Part shown: piece by piece, positions 30,446 through 39,220 of the stretch
Layout: each line of letters starts with the position of its first letter
Position numbering within the stretch: the stretch's first letter is position 1
Source: Phreatobacter aquaticus
Lineage (GTDB): Bacteria > Pseudomonadota > Alphaproteobacteria > Rhizobiales > Phreatobacteraceae
Direction: 5' to 3'
DNA: 64,000 bases
Assembly (NCBI RefSeq): GCF_005160265.1
Contig: NZ_CP039865.1
Location: 3,992,828 to 4,056,827, forward strand
The notes under the pieces: model-generated
The model's input: only the letters and a program-made list of their open reading frames with translations
What the model was told of the DNA's origin: nothing
Database searches by the model: none
Program-made: the position numbers and the translations under genes

Positions 30446-32440
30446 ATGTCCGACACCATGCCCGCCAATACCCGCTCCAAGGCTGCCGAGGCCAATGAGG
30501 ACCAGGGGTCGAGCCCCGCCGGCAATCCGACCATCGGCGACATCATCGCCGAGCGCTTCTCGCGCCGCGACCTGATCAAGGGCGTGCTCGGCGTCGGTGC
30601 GATCACCGCGACGCTCGGGCCGGATGCGTTGAAGGCGGAAGGCCGCTCGACCACGCCATCCTTCGCCTTCGAGGAACTGTCTTCCACCCCCACCGAGCAC
30701 GCCGAAGTGGCCAATGGCTACAATGCCCAGGTGCTGATGCGCTGGGGCGATCCGGTTCTGTCAGGAGCCCCAGCCTTCGATCCCGCGGCCCAGACCTCCG
30801 CCGCCCAGGCCCGCCAGTTCGGCTACAACAACGATTATCTCGGCTATTTCCCGGTTCCGGGTGCCGCCGAGCCTGGCCGCCACGGCCTGCTTTGCGTCAA
30901 TCACGAATATACCAACGAGGAACTGATGTTCCCCGGACTCGGCGTGCAGGATGCGCGCGCCAAGCGTCAGGGCCGCGAGCCCTTCGCCTCGATGACGCCG
31001 GAACTCGTGGCGATCGAGATGATGGCCCATGGCGGAACGGTGATCGAGGTGAAGCGCGAGGGCGAGACCTGGCAGGTGGTGGCCAATTCCCGCTATGCCC
31101 GCCGCATCACCGCCGAGACCGAGATGGAGATCACCGGCCCGGCGGCCGGCCACCCCCGCATGCAGACCAATGCCGACCCGACCGGCCGCAAGGTTCTGGG
31201 CATGCTCAACAATTGCGCCGGCGGCCGCACGCCCTGGGGCACCTGGGTGACCTGCGAGGAGAACATCAACGGCTATTTCTCCGGCACCCGCACGCCCGAC
31301 CATCCGGAGGCCCGCAATTATCAGCGCATGGGCATTCCAGGCCGCTGGATGAACTGGGGCGACTATCACGAGCGTTTCGACATCAACAAGGAGCCGAACG
31401 AGGCCAACCGCTTCGGCTGGGTGGTGGAGATCGACCCCTTCGATCCGAATTCCGTGCCGAAGAAGCGCACCGCCATCGGCCGCTTCAAGCACGAGGGCGC
31501 AGCCGGCATCACCGCCAAGGGCGGCCAGTATGTGCTCTATGCCGGCGACGACCAGCGGTTCGACTATGTCTACAAGTTCGTCACCGCAGGCACCGTGTCG
31601 GGTGACCGCATCCGCGACAAGGACCTGCTGGACGCGGGCACGCTCCATGTCGCCCGCTACAATGCCGACGGCACCGGCGACTGGCTGCGTCTCGTTCATG
31701 GCGAGGGGCCGCTGACCGCTGCCAACGGCTTCAACAGCCAGGCCGATGTGGTGATCGAGGCGCGCCGCGCCTCCGACCTCCTTGGCGCCACCCGCATGGA
31801 CCGGCCCGAGGATGTCGAGGCGAACCCGCAGACCGACAAGGTCTATGTCATGCTGACCAACAACAACCAGCGCAAGGACGATCAGGTCAACGCCGCCAAT
31901 CCGCGTTCCGACAACCGTTTCGGCCACATCATCGAGATGCTGCCAGATGGTCGCGACCACGCCTCAACGCGGTTCACCTGGGACATCCTGGTGCGCTGCG
32001 GCGACCCCTCGATCGCAGCCGTCGGCGCGACCTTCAATCCGGCGACCACCAAGGACGGCTGGTTCGGCATGCCCGACAATTGCGCCATCGACGCCGAAGG
32101 CCGGCTGTGGGTGACCACCGACGGCAACATGCCGCACAAGACCGGCCGTAATGATGGTGTCTGGGCCATGGAGACCGAGGGCGCCGCGCGCGGCACGTCG
32201 AAACTGTTCTTCAAGGTGCCCTTCGGCGCCGAAATGTGCGGGCCAGAATTCACCCCGGATGGCGAGACCTTCTTCGTCGCGGTCCAGCATCCCGGCGAAA
32301 GCGACGACGAGAACCCGAACGCGCCGCCGGCAACCTTCGAGAACCCGGCCACCCGCTGGCCGGACTTCAAGCCCGATACCCCGCCGCGGCCGTCGATCGT
32401 CGCGATCACGCGCAAGGGCGGCGGGCGCATCGCGGTGTGA
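30446..32440 (+). CDS. phoX: PhoX family alkaline phosphatase (DUF839)
   Basis: Tat-exported, calcium/iron-dependent phosphomonoesterase family. 664 aa with a twin-arginine motif SRRDLIKG at 39-46 and a hydrophobic stretch. Family sequence includes LLCVNHEYTNEELM, NNCAGGRTPWGTWVTCEEN (the Cys-containing metal-site region), RFGWVVEIDPFDP, KHEGAAG and PDNCAIDAEGRLWVTTDG. Probable role: phosphate scavenging from organic esters in the periplasm. A Pho-box-like site precedes it. It has no partner gene. Confidence 0.93.
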   Translation: MSDTMPANTRSKAAEANEDQGSSPAGNPTIGDIIAERFSRRDLIKGVLGVGAITATLGPDALKAEGRSTTPSFAFEELSSTPTEHAEVANGYNAQVLMRWGDPVLSGAPAFDPAAQTSAAQARQFGYNNDYLGYFPVPGAAEPGRHGLLCVNHEYTNEELMFPGLGVQDARAKRQGREPFASMTPELVAIEMMAHGGTVIEVKREGETWQVVANSRYARRITAETEMEITGPAAGHPRMQTNADPTGRKVLGMLNNCAGGRTPWGTWVTCEENINGYFSGTRTPDHPEARNYQRMGIPGRWMNWGDYHERFDINKEPNEANRFGWVVEIDPFDPNSVPKKRTAIGRFKHEGAAGITAKGGQYVLYAGDDQRFDYVYKFVTAGTVSGDRIRDKDLLDAGTLHVARYNADGTGDWLRLVHGEGPLTAANGFNSQADVVIEARRASDLLGATRMDRPEDVEANPQTDKVYVMLTNNNQRKDDQVNAANPRSDNRFGHIIEMLPDGRDHASTRFTWDILVRCGDPSIAAVGATFNPATTKDGWFGMPDNCAIDAEGRLWVTTDGNMPHKTGRNDGVWAMETEGAARGTSKLFFKVPFGAEMCGPEFTPDGETFFVAVQHPGESDDENPNAPPATFENPATRWPDFKPDTPPRPSIVAITRKGGGRIAV

Positions 32441-32491
32441 GAGGGGCTGCGGGCGGAAGATCGGCACTTTCTCGGCCCCGCTCCCTCCATA

Positions 32492-32606
32492 CCTCATCCT
32501 GAGGTGCGAGGGAGCGTCAGCGACCGAGCCTCGAAGGATCGGCCTGCGCAGGCGGGATGCAAAGAGGTCCTTCGAGGCTCGCTGACGCTCGCATCTCAGG
32601 ATGAGG
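32492..32606. repeat. Intergenic palindromic repeat, CCTCATCCTGAGG family
   Basis: Two arms of about 45 nt (CCTCATCCTGAGGTGCGAG... and its complement ...CTCAGGATGAGG) flank a roughly 30-nt loop. Both arms contain GCGTCAGCG and GAGCCTCGAAGGA. The left arm has two small insertions. This family is abundant between genes in Rhizobiales. It lies between convergent phoX and the esterase gene, where it could form a long stem in both transcripts. Confidence 0.85.
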
Positions 32607-32653
32607 AGCGGCGGGATGGGGCCTGGGAAGAATCCCCCCACCGAGGCGGTCCC

Positions 32654-33469
32654 TCACCCTAGCGCCAGCAGCATCCCCGTCAGATCGCCGTCGGCCTTGA
32701 GCAGCCCGTCCAGCACCGAGAAATGGTGCGCGCCACCGATCGGCTTGAGATCACCCGGTGCTCCCGCCCGCGTCCTGAGCGCATGAAACCCGACGGAATT
32801 GGCCACCAGCGCCGGCAGTTCCTCCGCGCCATAGGTGATGGTCAGCGGTTTCATCACCACGGGACGGCGCTGCGGCGACAGATCCGCAATCTCGGAGAGC
32901 TCGAGCTTCAGCTTCTCGTCGAGATAGGTGTCGCGCAGCGGCGCCAGTTCGAAAATGCCGGAAATCGCCAGCCCCGCCTTCACCGCAGGATGCGCCAGCG
33001 TCACGGCGGCGAGATGCCCACCGGCCGACCAGCCCGCCACGACCAGCGGCCCCCTGACGCCATGGGCTGGCCCATGAGCCTGGAGCCAGTCGAGCGCCGC
33101 CTCGCACTCGGCGACGATCTCGCGCAGGCTGGCCTCGGGTGCCAACGTGTAGCCGGGGATCGCCACCGACCAGCCATGCGCTCTCACCCCCTCGCCGAGA
33201 TTGGCGAACATCTCGCGCGAATTGCGCATCCAGTAGCCGCCATGGAAATAGACGAGGCATGGCGCCTCCGGGTTGGTGCCGGGAAAGAGATCGATCTTCG
33301 TGCGTTCGCCCGGGCCATAGGGCAGATCCATGGTGGCGGCATGGCGCGCGCGGATCACCGCCGACTGCTCGGTCCAGCGCGCGAAAGTCTCGGTCCAGGA
33401 GGGCACTGCCGCCCCATTGTTGTAGGCGGCATCGCGGAAATCCTGGGCAACGGGCGTATCGAGCGACAT
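32654..33469 (-). CDS. Alpha/beta hydrolase (kynurenine formamidase/esterase-like)
   Basis: 271 aa. Contains the oxyanion-hole motif VYFHGGYWM (about residues 92-100) and the nucleophile elbow GWSAGG (about 147-152). The HGGYW form is characteristic of hormone-sensitive-lipase/arylformamidase-type enzymes. The C-terminal GGAHHFSVLD probably supplies the His. A kynurenine formamidase role is possible but no tryptophan-degradation gene is near, so substrate is open. Confidence 0.88.
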   Translation of the reverse strand: MSLDTPVAQDFRDAAYNNGAAVPSWTETFARWTEQSAVIRARHAATMDLPYGPGERTKIDLFPGTNPEAPCLVYFHGGYWMRNSREMFANLGEGVRAHGWSVAIPGYTLAPEASLREIVAECEAALDWLQAHGPAHGVRGPLVVAGWSAGGHLAAVTLAHPAVKAGLAISGIFELAPLRDTYLDEKLKLELSEIADLSPQRRPVVMKPLTITYGAEELPALVANSVGFHALRTRAGAPGDLKPIGGAHHFSVLDGLLKADGDLTGMLLALG

Positions 33470-33643
33470 GGCAGGGTCCTGTGGTCACCGGCACCCGGCT
33501 CAGCAGTGGAGACCGGGGCGCGTGGCCTATCTTTCGGGGTGATTCTCGGATTGACTGAATCATCCGGTGCGCCAGCTTGCCTCGCCCGCCTGGCCCATGT
33601 CCACGAACCCGTCCGGACATGCAATTGGGACGCGATCATTCAC

Positions 33644-34543
33644 ATGTCTGGTTTCGATGAAGCTGCCTATATTGAAACCGTCAAACGTTCCTTCCCGCCC
33701 AGACTTCGCCAGTTCCTGAACATCGACTGCCCGATCAAGATCGTCGACATCGGCGCCAATCCGATTGATGGCCCTGCTCCCTATGCGCCCTTGCTGGCGG
33801 GCGGCCAGACGACGGTGGTTGGTTTCGAGCCAAATCTGGAGGCGCTTGCCAAGCTCAATCAGGTGAAGGGCCCCGGCGAAACCTATCTGCCCCACGCGGT
33901 GGCCGATGGGCAGCGCCACACGCTCCATCATTGCGCCATGCCCGGGCTGACTTCCCTGCTGGAGCCCAATCCGGCGATCTTCTCGCTGTTCTCCCAGTTC
34001 ACCGCCTGGTCCAAGGTCACGCGCCGGGAGGAAGTCGACACGGTCCGGCTGGACGATGTGAACGAGACGGCCGGCCTCGATCTGCTCAAGATCGATATCC
34101 AGGGCGGCGAGCTGATGGTGTTCCAGAACGGCCTGTCGCGGCTGCAAAGCGGGCTGGTTGTTCACACCGAAGTGGAATTCCTGCCGCAATATCACGGCCA
34201 GCCGCTGTTCTCGGAAATCGAGATGTGCCTGAGGGCGCAGGGCTACATGATCCACAAACTCGAACCGCTGGTCACCCGCGACTACGCGCCGATCCTGCTC
34301 GGCAAGGACCCCTATACCGGCCACAGCCAGGTGTTCTGGGCCGATGCCATCTTCATCCGCGACGTCACCCGTCTCGACCTCCTGACCGACGATCAGATCC
34401 TGCGCATGGCGGTCATCGTCTACGACTGCTACCGCTCGGTCGATCTCGCTCTTCTGCTGCTGCGCGAATATGACCGGCGAACCGCCAAGGGCTATGGCGA
34501 CCGCCTGTTCCAGGTGCTCCGCCCGTTGGTCTCGAACCAGTAA
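33644..34543 (+). CDS. FkbM family methyltransferase
   Basis: SAM-dependent methyltransferase, 299 aa. Motif I IVDIGANPIDG (about 33-43), then VVGFEPNLEAL with the acidic SAM-ribose residue, and DLLKIDIQGGELMVFQNG typical of the FkbM family. Family members methylate glycans or secondary metabolites; no glycosyltransferase lies nearby, so it is an orphan. I used ATG 33644; the frame is open far upstream across the antisense esterase, and no SD is obvious. Confidence 0.88.
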   Translation: MSGFDEAAYIETVKRSFPPRLRQFLNIDCPIKIVDIGANPIDGPAPYAPLLAGGQTTVVGFEPNLEALAKLNQVKGPGETYLPHAVADGQRHTLHHCAMPGLTSLLEPNPAIFSLFSQFTAWSKVTRREEVDTVRLDDVNETAGLDLLKIDIQGGELMVFQNGLSRLQSGLVVHTEVEFLPQYHGQPLFSEIEMCLRAQGYMIHKLEPLVTRDYAPILLGKDPYTGHSQVFWADAIFIRDVTRLDLLTDDQILRMAVIVYDCYRSVDLALLLLREYDRRTAKGYGDRLFQVLRPLVSNQ

Positions 34544-34555
34544 GGCCAGGCCTGC

Positions 34556-35059
34556 TCAGCGCGGCAGGACGACACGGATCTCGGCGACATCGCGGACATG
34601 GCGCGGACCGGGCCTGAGGTCGGCAAAGGCCCTGAGGCTGAAGGCCCCTTCCCGCGCCGGATTGGCGCGGCCGTTCTCGCCGGTGATCAGCAGCACGCGG
34701 CTGCCGCCCGACGTGATGAACAGTTCGCCCCACGAAAAGCTCGCGCGATAACCGTCCTTCGCGGTGATCATGATGGTGGCGGCGCGCAGGCCATGGCGAT
34801 CGAGCCGGGCGATGCCCTGCGCCTCCAGAAGCTTGGCCAGTTCCACACCGCGATAAACGATGGAGATGCGCTCGGTTCCGGTGGCCCCGCTGACTTCGCG
34901 GCTGTCGGTGATCTCGGTGGTGCCCAGCGCCTCGATGGCGGCGATATCGAGCATGATCGGTTGGTCGGCAATGCCGACCAGCGAGAGTGTCTGCGCCGTC
35001 GCGGGGGCCGCCAGGGCAAGCGCCAGCATGATGGTGAGGGCTGACAGGGCTCGGCGCAT
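34556..35059 (-). CDS. Secreted protein with a sulfite-oxidase-type molybdopterin-binding fold
   Basis: 167 aa with a signal peptide (RRALSALTIMLALALAAPATAQ). The region SREVSGATGTERISIVYRGVELAKLLEAQGI and ASFSWGELFITSGG resembles the short molybdopterin-dependent oxidoreductase domain found in many alphaproteobacterial periplasmic proteins. The usual cofactor Cys is not seen, so cofactor binding is doubtful. It converges with the FkbM gene, 12 bp between stops. Confidence 0.75.
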   Translation of the reverse strand: MRRALSALTIMLALALAAPATAQTLSLVGIADQPIMLDIAAIEALGTTEITDSREVSGATGTERISIVYRGVELAKLLEAQGIARLDRHGLRAATIMITAKDGYRASFSWGELFITSGGSRVLLITGENGRANPAREGAFSLRAFADLRPGPRHVRDVAEIRVVLPR

Positions 35060-35131
35060 GGGACATTCTCCTGGACCCGGACGATAGCTCCAGCGGTGCC
35101 AGCCGACAACGACGACGCTCTGCCGGACATG

Positions 35132-35159
35132 AAAAAGCCGGGCGCAGGGCCCGGCTTTT
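35132..35159 (-). terminator. Rho-independent terminator of rplM-rpsI
   Basis: 11-bp stem AAAAGCCGGGC/GCCCGGCTTTT with a 5-nt loop, ending on the minus strand in T residues. It lies 27 bp after the rpsI stop. Confidence 0.9.
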
Positions 35160-35185
35160 CCGAAAATCCGCAGAGTGAAGCGAAA

Positions 35186-35662
35186 TCAGCGCTTCGAGAA
35201 CTGGAAGGAACGACGGGCCTTGGCCTTGCCGTACTTCTTGCGCTCGACCACGCGGCTGTCGCGGGTGAGGAAGCCTTCCTTCTTCAGCGCGCCGCGCAGA
35301 TCCGGCTCGTAATAGGTCAGAGCCTTGGAAATGCCGTGGCGCACCGCGCCGGCCTGGCCCGAAAGACCGCCGCCGGCAACCGTGACATTGATGTCGTACT
35401 GGGTGTCGCGACCGACCAGAACCAGCGGCTGGCGCAGGATCATGCGCAGCACCGGACGGGCGAAATAGACTTCCAGCGTGCGGTCGTTGACGGTGATCTT
35501 GCCGGAACCCGGCTTCACCCAGACGCGGGCAACCGCATCTTTGCGCTTGCCGGTGGCATAGGCGCGGCCGAGCTTGTCGAGCTTCTGCACATGGCGCGGA
35601 GCATCGGGCGTGGCCGGCTTGAGGGAAGCGAGGCCCTCGAGGGACGAGACGGTCTCGGCCAT
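35186..35662 (-). CDS. rpsI: 30S ribosomal protein S9
   Basis: Small-subunit protein near the P site. 158 aa: an alphaproteobacterial N-terminal extension of about 35 aa, then [37 protein letters not shown] and the basic end [16 protein letters not shown] whose terminal Lys-Arg reaches the P-site tRNA. It follows rplM by 2 nt, the universal pair. Confidence 0.99.
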   Translation of the reverse strand: MAETVSSLEGLASLKPATPDAPRHVQKLDKLGRAYATGKRKDAVARVWVKPGSGKITVNDRTLEVYFARPVLRMILRQPLVLVGRDTQYDINVTVAGGGLSGQAGAVRHGISKALTYYEPDLRGALKKEGFLTRDSRVVERKKYGKAKARRSFQFSKR

Positions 35663-35664
35663 GG

Positions 35665-36126
35665 TCAGATCCTCACATTCTTCGAGTTCATGACACCGAC
35701 GTCGAGAGCGACCGGCATCTGCGCCTCATGGGGGTGCTTGTCGCCGGCATAGACGCGCAGGTTCGACATCTGCTTGCGGCCGAGCGGGCCACGGGGAACC
35801 ATGCGCTCAACGGCCTTTTCCACGATACGCTCGGGGAACTTGCCGTCGCGGATGGTCTTGGCGACGCGCGCCTTGATGCCGCCGGCATAACCGGTGTGAT
35901 GGTAATAGGTCTTCTGGTCCCACTTGCGGCCGGTGAGAACCACCTTGTCCGCATTGATGATGATGATGTTGTCACCGCAATCGACATGGGGGGTATAGGT
36001 GGCCTTGTGCTTGCCGCGCAGGCGCATCGCCACGATCGTCGCGAGACGGCCCACAACCAGGCCCTTCGCGTCGATCACAACCCACTTCTTGTCGACCTCG
36101 GCGGGCTTCGCCACATAGGTCTTCAT
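35665..36126 (-). CDS. rplM: 50S ribosomal protein L13
   Basis: Early-assembly large-subunit protein, 153 aa. [37 protein letters not shown] and [20 protein letters not shown] are diagnostic. The true start is ATG 36126; the longer frame begins upstream of the promoter region leader. First gene of rplM-rpsI. Confidence 0.99.
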   Translation of the reverse strand: MKTYVAKPAEVDKKWVVIDAKGLVVGRLATIVAMRLRGKHKATYTPHVDCGDNIIIINADKVVLTGRKWDQKTYYHHTGYAGGIKARVAKTIRDGKFPERIVEKAVERMVPRGPLGRKQMSNLRVYAGDKHPHEAQMPVALDVGVMNSKNVRI

Positions 36127-36193
36127 GATGGTCTCACTTGAATTTCGAGAGATCGGAACCCGTGGACCACAGGTCCCCGCGTTGAGGTGGCAG

Positions 36194-36222
36194 GCTATAG
36201 GCGATGGCGCGCGCAGCGTCAA
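36194..36222 (-). promoter_or_regulatory. Promoter of rplM-rpsI
   Basis: Minus strand TTGACG (36217-36222), 17-bp spacer, TATAGC (36194-36199). The start near 36187 leaves a 61-nt leader. Good consensus for a ribosomal operon. Upstream lies an AT-rich patch (36235-36290) with the palindrome GGTATTTTAATACC, which may act as an UP-like element. Confidence 0.75.
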
Positions 36223-36347
36223 CGTGCGCGCACCGCAAAAATCATCGATATTTCAACAGCTTATAAAATAGGTATTTTAATACCCTCTGCATTGGGCTGA
36301 TTTTGCAAGGACTTGGGACCTCTGCTGGCCTTGGCGTGCCCGCATCT

Positions 36348-36803
36348 TCAGTCCCGCATCGTGTCGAGCGTCGCCCTGAGGTCGCTCAGCGGCTCCACGA
36401 GCGCCGCCAGCGCATCCGGACCGACAGCTGCGGCCATGTGGGCCAGTCTGGGTTGAAGCCTGACAATGCAGTCGGCATGCAGGGCCCGACCGGCGTCGGT
36501 GATGGCGACGAGGCGCCCTCGCCCATCCGCCGCATCGGCCTCGATCGCCACCAGCCCCTTGCTCTCCAGCCGTTGCAGCGTCGAGGTCATCGTCGCTTTC
36601 GTCACCTGGAACGCCCGGGCGAGATCGGTCGGCCGCCTCAGGCCCCCAAGCCGCACGAAATGATTGAGCACCGTGAACTGGGCCAGCGTCATGCCCTGCG
36701 GCATGGCGCGCTCGAAGGCGGTCGTCGCGAGCTGGCTGATGATGCCGATCTCGTTGAGGACCCGGAAGGCGATGGCGGAGGCGGCGGGAGGCTTGTCGGT
36801 CAT
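36348..36803 (-). CDS. MarR family transcriptional regulator
   Basis: 151 aa winged-helix dimeric regulator. The recognition region RRPTDLARAFQVTKATMTSTLQRLESKGLV is typical, with the wing DAADGRGRLVAIT. It overlaps the nitroreductase-like gene by ATGA (36800-36803), so the two are one transcript. A perfect 14-bp palindrome before the nitroreductase start is the obvious binding site, suggesting autoregulation. Confidence 0.93.
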   Translation of the reverse strand: MTDKPPAASAIAFRVLNEIGIISQLATTAFERAMPQGMTLAQFTVLNHFVRLGGLRRPTDLARAFQVTKATMTSTLQRLESKGLVAIEADAADGRGRLVAITDAGRALHADCIVRLQPRLAHMAAAVGPDALAALVEPLSDLRATLDTMRD

Positions 36804-37948
36804 GCCTGGCGAATGCGGGTCGCCGCCGCCCAGCGCGGCGTTTCGTCAACGGCCGGACCGTAACCCAAGCGCGCCAGCATGTGCAGCCTTTTCGGGCTGG
36901 CAATCGCGACAGCCTCCTCCACCTTCGCCTTGGCACCCGCCATTTCCGGGAACTCCTGCAGCGCCTGGCTGACCGGCTGCATCGAGAGCCCGAGACCGGT
37001 CGCGGCCAGATTGGCCCGGAGATAGGCGCGCCCCGCTGCCAGTTCGCCGGCACGGCCGCCATCGTTTGCCACGACGATCAGATAGGCCGGCGTTGCCGCC
37101 AGCATGGCGCGATACATGTCCTGCCCCTGCCGGAACGCCGAGGAGGTGGGATCGATCATCTGTGCCCGTGTGAGCTGGCCGGTCAGCGCCAATCCCTCAA
37201 GAAAGAGCCCGCCAAGCGAAATGCCATCGGGATTGGCCTCGATCTCGCTGCGCCCGATCCGCATCAGGTCGACGCTCTCCTTGTGGGTGCGGGCGGTCGC
37301 CGATTCGATCCCCCAGGCCTCCCAGGTGAGCGCGCGCAGACGCTCGACCTGCACGGCATCGCCAAGGCCGACCACCGCGACATCGCCAGTCGACAGACGC
37401 GCCAGCTCCGCGAGCGCTGCGGCGGGAACCGCCCGGTCGAGATCATAGGGCCGCTTGGTCGAGCGGCGGGCCTTCACATGTGCGAACAAGGGATCAACCC
37501 GCAGGCCCGCCTCGCGAACCATGCGGAAATCGGCGACCGGCCGCTGGTCGAGGCGCGGCTGTGGCTCGCCCTCCGGGAACGGGACCACGTCCAGGCGATA
37601 GCCGAGCGCCGAGGCGGCGAGGCTCGCCAGTTCCGTGAAACAGCCAAGACCGATGACGATCTGGCGGTCGAACGGATCGGTGTGCGGCAACCTGCGGTCA
37701 AGATCGCAGAACAGGCGCATCCGATCCTCGCCGATCAGTTCGACGATCCAGGGCTGACGATTGTGCGGATTGGGGGCGAGAATCGCATGTTCGACGACGT
37801 AGCGGCGCGGATCATTGCGCGATAGGCCCGCCTGCTCCCAGGGCAACAAGGCCGCGGCCGGGCGGCGGGTAGCCGCAAAGGCGCCAAGACCGGCGACAAC
37901 AGACAGGCCGGCAAGGCCACCGGACACGAGGAAGAGACGACGGTTCAT
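36800..37948 (-). CDS. Nitroreductase/Acg-family FMN-binding protein with exported leader
   Basis: 382 aa. N-terminus MNRRLFLVSGGLAGLSVVAGL resembles a Tat or Sec leader. The body includes HAILAPNPHNRQPWIVEL, an FMN-contacting nitroreductase signature, and GRAYLRANLAATGLGLSMQPVSQAL in the C-terminal half, as in Acg-like proteins. Probable flavoprotein with quinone or nitro substrate, acting outside the cytoplasm. Co-transcribed with the MarR regulator, which suggests induction by a small aromatic or redox compound (inference). Confidence 0.85.
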   Translation of the reverse strand: MNRRLFLVSGGLAGLSVVAGLGAFAATRRPAAALLPWEQAGLSRNDPRRYVVEHAILAPNPHNRQPWIVELIGEDRMRLFCDLDRRLPHTDPFDRQIVIGLGCFTELASLAASALGYRLDVVPFPEGEPQPRLDQRPVADFRMVREAGLRVDPLFAHVKARRSTKRPYDLDRAVPAAALAELARLSTGDVAVVGLGDAVQVERLRALTWEAWGIESATARTHKESVDLMRIGRSEIEANPDGISLGGLFLEGLALTGQLTRAQMIDPTSSAFRQGQDMYRAMLAATPAYLIVVANDGGRAGELAAGRAYLRANLAATGLGLSMQPVSQALQEFPEMAGAKAKVEEAVAIASPKRLHMLARLGYGPAVDETPRWAAATRIRQA

Positions 37949-37961
37949 CGGAAAACTCCCA

Positions 37962-38003
37962 TTTGGTTTGATGTCGTACTATTGAATAAGACATCAAACC
38001 AAA
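37962..38003. promoter_or_regulatory. Perfect 14-bp inverted repeat, probable MarR operator
   Basis: TTTGGTTTGATGTC (37962-37975) and GACATCAAACCAAA (37990-38003) are exact complements, separated by 14 bp (GTACTATTGAATAA). It lies 14 bp upstream of the nitroreductase ATG. A related box, TTTGATRTCGWACT, occurs at 37967-37980 and again at 38017-38030, exactly 50 bp apart and nearer the divergent SDR gene. Confidence 0.8.
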
Positions 38004-38096
38004 AGGCGTCAAGTCATTTGATATCGAACTTTCTCGTGAGCAGCTGAACCGCAATCAGCCCGGCGCCGTAACAGCCCTGTCACCCAGAGAGCGTCG

Positions 38097-38828
38097 ATGC
38101 CTGTCGGATCACCCATTCTGCCCCTTGCACTGCTGCAGAACGACGGATGCGCTGTCGTGGTCGGCAGCCAGGGCGCGATCGGCGGCGCATTGCTTGCGCG
38201 CCTGGCTGTCGGAGCGCGGCCAGGTTCGATCATCGGCCTGCACCGCGCGTCCAGCCCGCCCCTGGACCTCCTGGACGAAGCCTCGATTGCTCGCACCGCG
38301 TCTCATGTCGCCAGCATCGGAATGCCCGTCCGCCTCGTCATCGATGCGACCGGCTTCTTGCATGGCGGGGGCTTCCTGCCGGAAAAGGCGCTGAACCAGA
38401 TCGATCCCGTCCATATGGCCAGGGCCTTCGCGATCAATGCCATCGGGCCGGCTCTGCTGATGAAGCACCTCTTGCCGCTGCTCAGCCCCGATGGCCGCTC
38501 GGTCTTCGCGACGCTCTCGGCCAAGGTCGGCAGCATCGGCGACAACCAGCTCGGCGGCTGGTACGCCTATCGCGCGTCGAAGGCGGCCTTGAACCAGCTG
38601 GTCCACACCGCCGCCATCGAACTGAAGCGCCGCAAGCCTCAGGCGATCTGCGTGGCGCTCCATCCCGGCACCGTCGATAGCGGCTTGTCCCAGCCTTTCG
38701 GCAAGGCGGGCCTGGATGTCCAGACACCGGATCAGGCCGCTGAACGCCTGCTGGCCGTGATCGACGGCCTGACGCCGGCCCAGTCCGGCGGCTTTTTCGA
38801 CTATCGCGGCGAGGTCCTGCCATGGTGA
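38097..38828 (+). CDS. Short-chain dehydrogenase/reductase (C-factor/CsgA-like)
   Basis: 243 aa Rossmann-fold oxidoreductase. Nucleotide loop VVVGSQGAIGGALLARL (about 20-36) has the GxxGxxG form, NAIGPAL is in place of the usual NNAG region, and the catalytic YRASK is at about 160-164. The sequence order resembles CsgA-like short SDRs; the substrate is unknown. Divergent from the nitroreductase operon and overlapping the DCC gene by 7 bp. Confidence 0.88.
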   Translation: MPVGSPILPLALLQNDGCAVVVGSQGAIGGALLARLAVGARPGSIIGLHRASSPPLDLLDEASIARTASHVASIGMPVRLVIDATGFLHGGGFLPEKALNQIDPVHMARAFAINAIGPALLMKHLLPLLSPDGRSVFATLSAKVGSIGDNQLGGWYAYRASKAALNQLVHTAAIELKRRKPQAICVALHPGTVDSGLSQPFGKAGLDVQTPDQAAERLLAVIDGLTPAQSGGFFDYRGEVLPW

Positions 38829-39217
38829 CGGCAACACATGACAGCATGGCCGAGGCGCCGACGCTGACCGTCTTCTATGACGGCTCCTGCCCGCTCTGCA
38901 TCCGCGAGATCGGCTTCTACCGTCGACGTCAGGGCGCGAATGCCGTCGCCTGGGTCGATGTCAGCCAGGCAGCCTCCGATGTCGCGCCGGGCCTGTCCTG
39001 CAGCGCAGCCATGGCGCGGTTTCATGTCCGGCGCCCCGACGGCACCCTGGTCAGCGGCGGCCGCGCCTTTGCCGAACTCTGGGCGGTGCTGCCAGCCTTT
39101 GCCTGGATCGGCCGATTTTTCCGCTCGGGCCCGCTGGGCGCGCTGCTGGATCTCGCCTATCGCGCCTTCCTGCCGCTCCGCCCTCGCCTGCAGCGGCTGG
39201 CGCGCCGCCAGGGCTGA
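38822..39217 (+). CDS. DCC (DUF393) thiol-disulfide oxidoreductase-like protein
   Basis: 131 aa. The defining DGSCPLC motif (FYDGSCPLCIREIGFYRRR, about residues 18-36) with Asp-x-x-Cys-x-x-Cys is present, followed by FAELWAVLPAFAWIGRF. The family is thioredoxin-like with uncertain substrate. Its start overlaps the upstream SDR gene, so the two are probably translated together. Confidence 0.9.
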   Translation: MVTATHDSMAEAPTLTVFYDGSCPLCIREIGFYRRRQGANAVAWVDVSQAASDVAPGLSCSAAMARFHVRRPDGTLVSGGRAFAELWAVLPAFAWIGRFFRSGPLGALLDLAYRAFLPLRPRLQRLARRQG

Positions 39218-39220
39218 TCG

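Noticed and set aside
32723-33643. Long upstream extension of the FkbM frame
   Set aside because: Runs antisense through the esterase gene; the FkbM domain starts after 33644.
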